Positions 58,236 to 64,000 of a DNA stretch of 64,000 bases are shown piece after piece. Position 1 is the first letter of the stretch, and every line of letters begins with the position of its first letter. The stretch comes from Porites lobata (Eukaryota > Cnidaria > Anthozoa > Scleractinia > Poritidae), in contig CALNXK010000020.1 in the NCBI GenBank assembly GCA_942486035.1, positions 3,173,001 to 3,237,000 on the forward strand. Direction: 5' to 3'. The notes under the pieces are model-generated. The model was not told the DNA's origin. It made no database searches and saw only the letters and a program-made list of their open reading frames with translations. The position numbers and the translations under genes are program-made.

Positions 58236-58348
58236 GATAGTACCTTGTGTCATTTTGATAGTTGTTTGGTTGATAAAGGTGCTACTTAAGATCTCAAACT
58301 ATTCTACCTTTTTGTGTCTCCAGTGCGATGTTGATGTGAAAAACGGAC

Positions 58349-61300
58349 ATGTCAGAAGCTGCGACGAACTACGATTCAAATAACGGCGATGCTAGCCCAC
58401 CTCAGCTGGCTGTTGGTCTTTCATCCATAAGAGATGTTACAACAACATCGAAACAGCCAGATCTACCTGTTGATATTCTTTTAGTAACGGTTAAGGACTG
58501 CGAGTTCTTAGCTTGTTACAATGAGCTTAAAGATCCCTTTAGATGTTATTTTGATGGTCTTGGTTACGTTTACTTCGCGGACGTTGTCGGAAGTCAGCCA
58601 GGGCGAGTGAAAGTAGTACTAATGAAGTGTCATGAAGGTGCTGTCGGTCCGGGTGGCGCTCTGACTGCCGTTAAGAATGCCGCCCCTATTCTTCGACCCA
58701 AGGCCGTGATATCTGTTGGAGCATGCAGTGGTCTCAACCCTGACAAAACCAAATTAGGAGATGTTATTGTATCAGCCAAACTAACAACATATGCATCCAA
58801 AGTGGTTAAAAGCGACCAAGATCAGTGGGCTGGTATTAGCAGTTACGTGAGCAGACGGTTTCTTAACATCATTAAGAATTGCGCTCATGGATGGCAACCA
58901 CCTTTGAAGAACTCGAACCGAGAAGATCGCCACATCAACGTTCATAACAATGGCGTGCTCTTAAGTGGTCCCGAGCAGATCAGAGCAGAATGGAGGCGAA
59001 AAGAACTTCTAGACCGTCATCCCCTCGCAACAGGTGTAGAGATGGAGGGAGAAGGTGAGTGCATGTCACTTTTAAAAGCGTCTCAAGCGTACGCCATGCA
59101 CAAGACCCCAAGGTCATGTAGGTAGCTATAATTCGATCATATCTTCGCCGTTGTCTTCACCAAAGAATGGTGTACCGTCATGGCTTAGTTTGATACATTT
59201 TCATTGCTTTGCGTTCTTGTCACGTGTGTTTTTTGGCTTCGTTCCATAGCTGTAAACCTAGAAATTTAAAGAAAAAAGGAATATTATAGTTTTAGTGAAT
59301 TATTCCATGGCAACTACTTTAGATATTAGTTGGCGGTTTTATTGGATAATAACGTGAAAATAGGTCACGTGTTTACTCAGAAACTATAATAACTGATTTA
59401 ACTTGTCGTTTATCGACTGATATATATATATACTTGTTCGCGTACCTAACTTCCTCAAGTTTAAACCCCTGCCCACGCCAAAAAATTATTGAAACTATCG
59501 GTTTTGTTTACACTCTACAAAATCGTTTCCATGAGTGTCCTCCCCCCCCCACCTTATCCCAACGTTTACATGGAAAAGCCGGAATATGCTATTTCGCAAC
59601 GAAACAAAAAATATATTTTCCTCCATTTTCATTTTCTATTACATGTTTCTTGCCTTGTGGTAATAATATATATATATTTTTGGTTCTTTGAAAACATTTT
59701 ATGAAAAGCGCATGACAAGGCACTTCCGCGGTCCACGTCACATAGCAGACATACACTTGGCAAAATTTTCGAACAAGAGTCATGCATGTAATCGGTAAGA
59801 TAAATGAGAACATTATTTTATTTGTCTGTGGTGTCAGAGTCTGATCTGGGATCGCCTGGGTCCGACATGGACAGCTTTCAATCGTAACGCAGACCTTTAC
59901 AGCCGCGAATTAGGCTTAAGCAAAGAAGTCAGCTGTATTTAAAGAGTGGTTATTTTCTGAAGGAACTGCGGTACAACGTCGGTAGGAGGGTGAGGCGCAA
60001 TTTTTTTTTTTCATCTGTCGTAAGGGTAGGTGCTCGATCGCCACGATCATACGGAAAAATAAGGGGATATGAAGAGTGAGTTTATAGAAACATCATCATC
60101 GGTCGACCAAAGAGCACTCGACTGTAAGTCGTCTCCAACTGGCTCGGTCTTGGGTAGTGCACACGATGTCAGCCTCTTAGAAAAGCGGGGGTCGGTACAT
60201 TACTGTACTTAACGGAAAAAGGACTTCTGAGGTCTCCCTGGGGGTTTTCTACCATGGGAGGGCTCATACAACGTGTAGATTTTGGTGGGTTTTACATGAA
60301 CGTAAAAGAGATTGTAAGTTTGATATTTCAAACGCCAGCCCTTTGTCAGAGCAAACCGAGGCATTGGTGTCTGGTTTATCCCATATATAGAGTGGTGGAC
60401 TATGAGCAACCCTGTTGGTGGCGGCATGCAAACATAAAATAACAGGAATAAAGAAAGCGCAGGAAAAATATCCACTGAAAAAAGTTGCTGTCAAAAAAGC
60501 AAAACCAAACGTCACGAAATTATAACCTATCCTACTTTCTGTCCTTGGGTTGTAGAAATCTTTTGTCTCAGTCTTTTCTTGTCTCCGGTTTGTCTACTTC
60601 TAGTTTGCAATAAAAGAGAAATTTTCATTCAAATTTAATCGTCAAAAATATTACTAGATTCGAATTAGAAAGTAAAGAATTGCAAGTGAGTCTAAGCGCC
60701 AGGCAATTGATTTTTTTTTTTTTTTTAGTTTCTTTCATCTATAAGAGGTAATTTACAGAAAGTAATATATCCTAAATGTGTTCCATATTTCAGGTGTTTT
60801 AACAGCTGCATATGATACTCAACTCGAGTGGCTCATTGTTAAAGGGATAGCTGATTTTGCGGATGGTGAGCAAGTGAATGCAGAAAGTTGGAAAGTCTGT
60901 GCCAGTGCCATGGCAGCATCTCTTGTCTCACACATACTAAGTGATCCTGGTGTTTTTCGCACTTGGCCTCATTACCAAGGTATCGAATGTTTGTTAGTTT
61001 AGCTAGTTATAACTTAATGCAGGGGTAGAAGAGAATTTGCGTTTAGTTGAAGGTACTTATTGGTTTGTCCAGTGTTCCATATTCAATGCCAACTGACCTC
61101 ACAATGTTAGTCATGAAACAAGATCGGCTTCATTAAACCACGAGTTTAACGTTTTAAGAGCAAACCTCGCTCTTGCCTGCGTGTAGACGTCTCCTATTTC
61201 CTTTGCTGTGTTTGCACGCAGGCAAACCTCGCTCGAGTTGCAATAGCCCGAGAAAGACGTCTGAGTCAACAAGCCGCTGATGCCGTTCAGTGACGTCACT

Positions 61301-62262
61301 ACTTCGCTGCGGCAAAGACAGAAATATTGTCCGGAAAGGTGTACATCGTACAGAATTGTTTTACTGGACGAAAGCCCTAAATTATGTTAAACGTTCAAAC
61401 TGTTGACTCTGTTGACTGCATGCTGTATTCTGAATGAAACTTTTGCTTGTATTGCGCCATAATTGAATAGTCAGACTCGATCTCAACCACGCAACAATGA
61501 ACATTGAGACACTTCCTTCAATTTGCTATAAAATAACAGAAGCTATTTGGTCCTTTAAGAAGAAGAAAGCAAGCAATCTAGTTAGGAAAGAAAGAAAAAC
61601 TAACACAATCATTACACTTGCCAGTGGAAATGACATTAAGTTCGAAAATTTGCTAGCTTGACACAGGCTGCCTTGTTATAAATCTCACAAAAATCGATCA
61701 CTTGTGCAGTCAATGCTGAAACTGCAAAGCGGCTCTGAATGTGCCGACTTTCCGCATTGATTCTTCATTCGTAGTTCAATTTAACAAGTCAGAGTTTCGA
61801 AAACAGGGGTAAAGATAAAGATTGTCGAAATTTAGCGGACTTTACGCAAGCATACGGATCTGCTGATTATCAAGATTATCAAATGACAGTCCTGATAAAA
61901 TTTCGCGTAGTCATACATAATTTTGCGAATGTTTAGACAATCAACCACCTGGTTTTCGGGTAGTGACGTCACTGGACAGTATTAGCGGCTCGTTTATTCA
62001 GAAATCTTTCTCGGGAGTTTGCGACTCGAGGAGACGGCTGAAATTCAGGTTATTTACGAGTTGAATAAGCTTGATAGACAAACGTACATGTTTCTGTACT
62101 GAAATCGAGACCATACACTTCACCCTAAGCTCAAATCAATTGCGTTTTCACTCGCAGCACAAAACACTTATGATGTCTTTACTTGAATCGTTTCAGTTAA
62201 TGCTCCCTTTAAGGCTCAGCTCAAAAGCAGCAGGAAGCGGAAGCTAACTGACAACCATGCAG
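58349..62262 (+). CDS. NLR gene B, 5' part: PNP-like nucleosidase domain (partial)
   Basis: Exons 58349-59054, 60794-60979 and 62197-62262 have exactly the same lengths (706, 186 and 66 bp) and phases as the first three exons of gene A. The first exon differs from gene A at about 23 of 235 residues without any indel. The family signatures VISVGACSGLNP, VEMEGEG and GIADFADG are all kept, and the third exon retains the basic patch SRKRKL. The donor after 62262 is intact, but homology to the next intron ends at about 62365, where a LINE begins and runs to the window edge. The NACHT and LRR exons, if present, lie beyond 64000. It may be a full NLR with a LINE in an intron, or a shortened copy. 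Confidence 0.82.
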
Positions 62263-62385
62263 GTAATATATTAGCAACAATTTTTTAAAACTCGTCTTTA
62301 TAATGCCTACCCATTACTTGTTTCGTTGTTTCTGTATACTTTGCTGCACTTTCATTTTTAAACATAGTGAGATAATGTTGATATA

Positions 62386-62915
62386 GTGATATATAATGTT
62401 GATGTTATACCTGGTCTCAGCGATCATGACATTATAACGGCCAACCTGCTCCATCGTGCATTTGTAAAAAAACCCAAGCGTAGGAAAGTGTTCACCTTCA
62501 GGCGTGGTAACTCTGCTAACGTCCTTCAGGGTCTTTCAAGACAATGTGAGAAGTTTCTTTTATCTGTTTCTACCAATTTGCCATCAGTGGAGTCAATGTG
62601 GTCCACATTTAAAGATATGTTGATGAGAAATGCTAGAAAGCACTTCCCACGCAAGCTCACTTTTAATCAAGCCTTCGAACTGAAACCCCTGGTTTGCCTT
62701 CTACCAAAGGAACACTCCAGAGTCTTGGAGAAATTTTTGAAACTTTAGGCGTAAAACTGAAACATTGCAGAAAATCTACTAGAAGTAACTATGTCTCCTC
62801 CATATTATCTGATAATATGAAAGAAAATCCTAAAAGGTTTTGGAAGTATGTCAAGTCACAACGTCAAGATAGTCTAGGTGTACCTACGCTGAAAATAAAG
62901 GATTACGTACCTTAG
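62386..62915 (+). pseudogene. LINE endonuclease C-terminus and linker
   Basis: The frame at 62386-62748 has GLSDHDIITANL, the final Asp-His block of APE endonucleases. The continuation in the next frame (62694-62915) includes CRKSTRSNYVSSILSDNMKE and PKRFWKYVKSQRQD, a segment typically preceding the RT. Confidence 0.65.
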
Positions 62916-63439
62916 CTCAAACGTTGTGAAGGCAAATACTCTCAATGAATTTTTTCATTCTGTTTTCCCTAAGAAAAACATGGAAGACCTTCCAGAAATT
63001 GAATCTGCCCCTGGACCCCTAGGAGCAATATTATATTAAGATCTCCCGTTGAAGGCATTTCTAAGTTGCTTTCCAAGCTCAATCCCTGAAAAGCCTCTGT
63101 TCCTGACCAAATTCCACTTTATTTACTTACAATTTCTAGCGAAGTATTGTTCCAGTCCTTTGTAAAAATCTATCAATGTTCTCTTGACACTGGTGAATTA
63201 CCTTGTGACTGGAAACACGTTCTTGTCCCACCAATTTTCAAAAAAAGGATCTCGTTCAGACCCCTCCAACTATCGACCTAAAATGCCTGCTTTGTAAGAC
63301 TCTTGAACATATTATTTATTCCAACATAATGTCTCACTAAGAAGAGCACTCGCTAGTCTCAGATTTCCGGCACGGTTTTCGCGAAGGGTTCTCTTGCGAA
63401 TCACAATTAATTCTTACCCTGCATGAACTTGCCAACAAT

Positions 63440-64000
63440 TTTAAGCACAAACCGACTTTATTCTGTTACATTTCTCTAACGCCTTTGACTTCGTTCCCCA
63501 TCAAAGGCTTCTCCTCAAACTTGCCTCTTATGGCTTACGTGGTTATACTTTGACCTGGATTGAATCTTTCTCAACAAATTGTACACAATCTAGAGTAGTT
63601 GGCGGGTGCCAGTGTGGGATATCTCTTCTGGCGTCCCCAAGGATCTGTTCTAGTCCCCCTACTCTTCCTTTTCTACATAAGCGACCTCCCCGACGATATC
63701 TCTTCGCAAATTCGCGTTTTTGCTGATGACTGCATAATCTATTTTGAACTCTCCTCCGCTAAGTCACCTGAACAACACCAGTCAGATCTAGACTCCCTCT
63801 CAGTATGGGCTGGCAAATGGCAAGTGCGTTTCAATTGGAGCAAGTGTTATCGTATGCACATTACCCGTAGCAGATCTTCAGTCATCACCACTTACTTCCT
63901 GAATAATCGCCAGGCTCTTGAAGTGGCGGATTCACACCCTTACCTCGGTGTTATTATCTCATCTGACTTGCGTCTTAATAAACACTGTGACTATGTTGTA
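63440..64000 (+). pseudogene. LINE reverse transcriptase fragment
   Basis: The segments in order are NAFDFVPHQRLLLKLA, WIESFSTNCTQSRVV, a frameshifted VPQGSVL block near 63640, FYISDLPDD, FADDCIIYFE and LEVADSHPYLGVIISSDLR, which are RT fingers, palm and thumb of a non-LTR element. The C-terminus is outside the window. Confidence 0.7.

Larger units (their letters stand above)
62370..64000 (+). mobile_element. CR1/jockey-like LINE, decayed, runs off the window
   Basis: It starts inside the endonuclease (VIPGLSDHDIITANL), followed by a linker with FTFRRGN and an RT in several frames: FDFVPHQRLLLKLASYGLRG, then a G-V-P-QGSVL-type motif near 63640, LFYISDLPDDISSQIRVFA, FADDCIIYFE (catalytic A-D-D) and the thumb VRFNWSKCYRMHIT. 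Stops at 62746 and 62914 and several frameshifts make it inactive. It inserted in the intron after exon 3 of gene B. Confidence 0.75.

Overview
The window looks like nuclear DNA of an anthozoan cnidarian, most likely a stony coral. This is inferred from spliced genes with GT-AG introns, a NACHT-LRR receptor with a phosphorylase-like N-terminus, an AT-rich background and a dense load of short DNA transposons, Gypsy elements and CR1/L2-like LINEs. The species cannot be fixed from sequence alone. No tRNA, rRNA or CRISPR array was seen.

Layout. 1-6000 is gene-poor, with short inverted-repeat elements, one of which carries a THAP zinc-finger exon. 6019-6701 (minus) is one exon of a PD-(D/E)XK nuclease-like gene. 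7000-17800 is a retroelement graveyard: a Gypsy element split in two, a second Gypsy element inside it (itself interrupted by a 1.6-kb DNA transposon with an exact target duplication), and a decayed LINE that carries its own DNA-transposon insertion. 17979-19323 is a second inverted-repeat element with THAP remnants in both arms. 23052-33487 is a complete 12-exon gene for a 678-residue protein with an alpha-helical N-terminus, three TPRs and a C-terminal MYND zinc finger; its introns hold at least five transposon relics. 33689-41710 is mostly repeats.

The most interesting system is at 41.7-64 kb. Five exons (43511-50795), all joined in phase 1, encode a 1313-residue protein: phosphorylase/nucleosidase (PNP_UDP_1-like) domain, short basic linker, NACHT ATPase, and 16 near-identical 28-residue leucine-rich repeats. 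A tandem paralogue starts at 58349. Its first three exons match in length and phase, with about 90% identity over the first coding exon, and a LINE lies in the following intron before the window ends. The N-terminal domain keeps the ME...E and D-F-A-D signatures of the family. Related domains act as ATP nucleosidases in bacterial defence systems and in some eukaryotic immune-like proteins, so the parsimonious reading is a receptor in which LRR sensing and NACHT assembly would switch on nucleotide cleavage.

A second cross-cutting pattern is a set of four unrelated-looking short elements (10307-11934, 15936-16186, 20312-21027, 28548-28725). All have CAG...CTG termini and exactly 6-bp target duplications, and two of them interrupt recognisable retroelement coding sequence.
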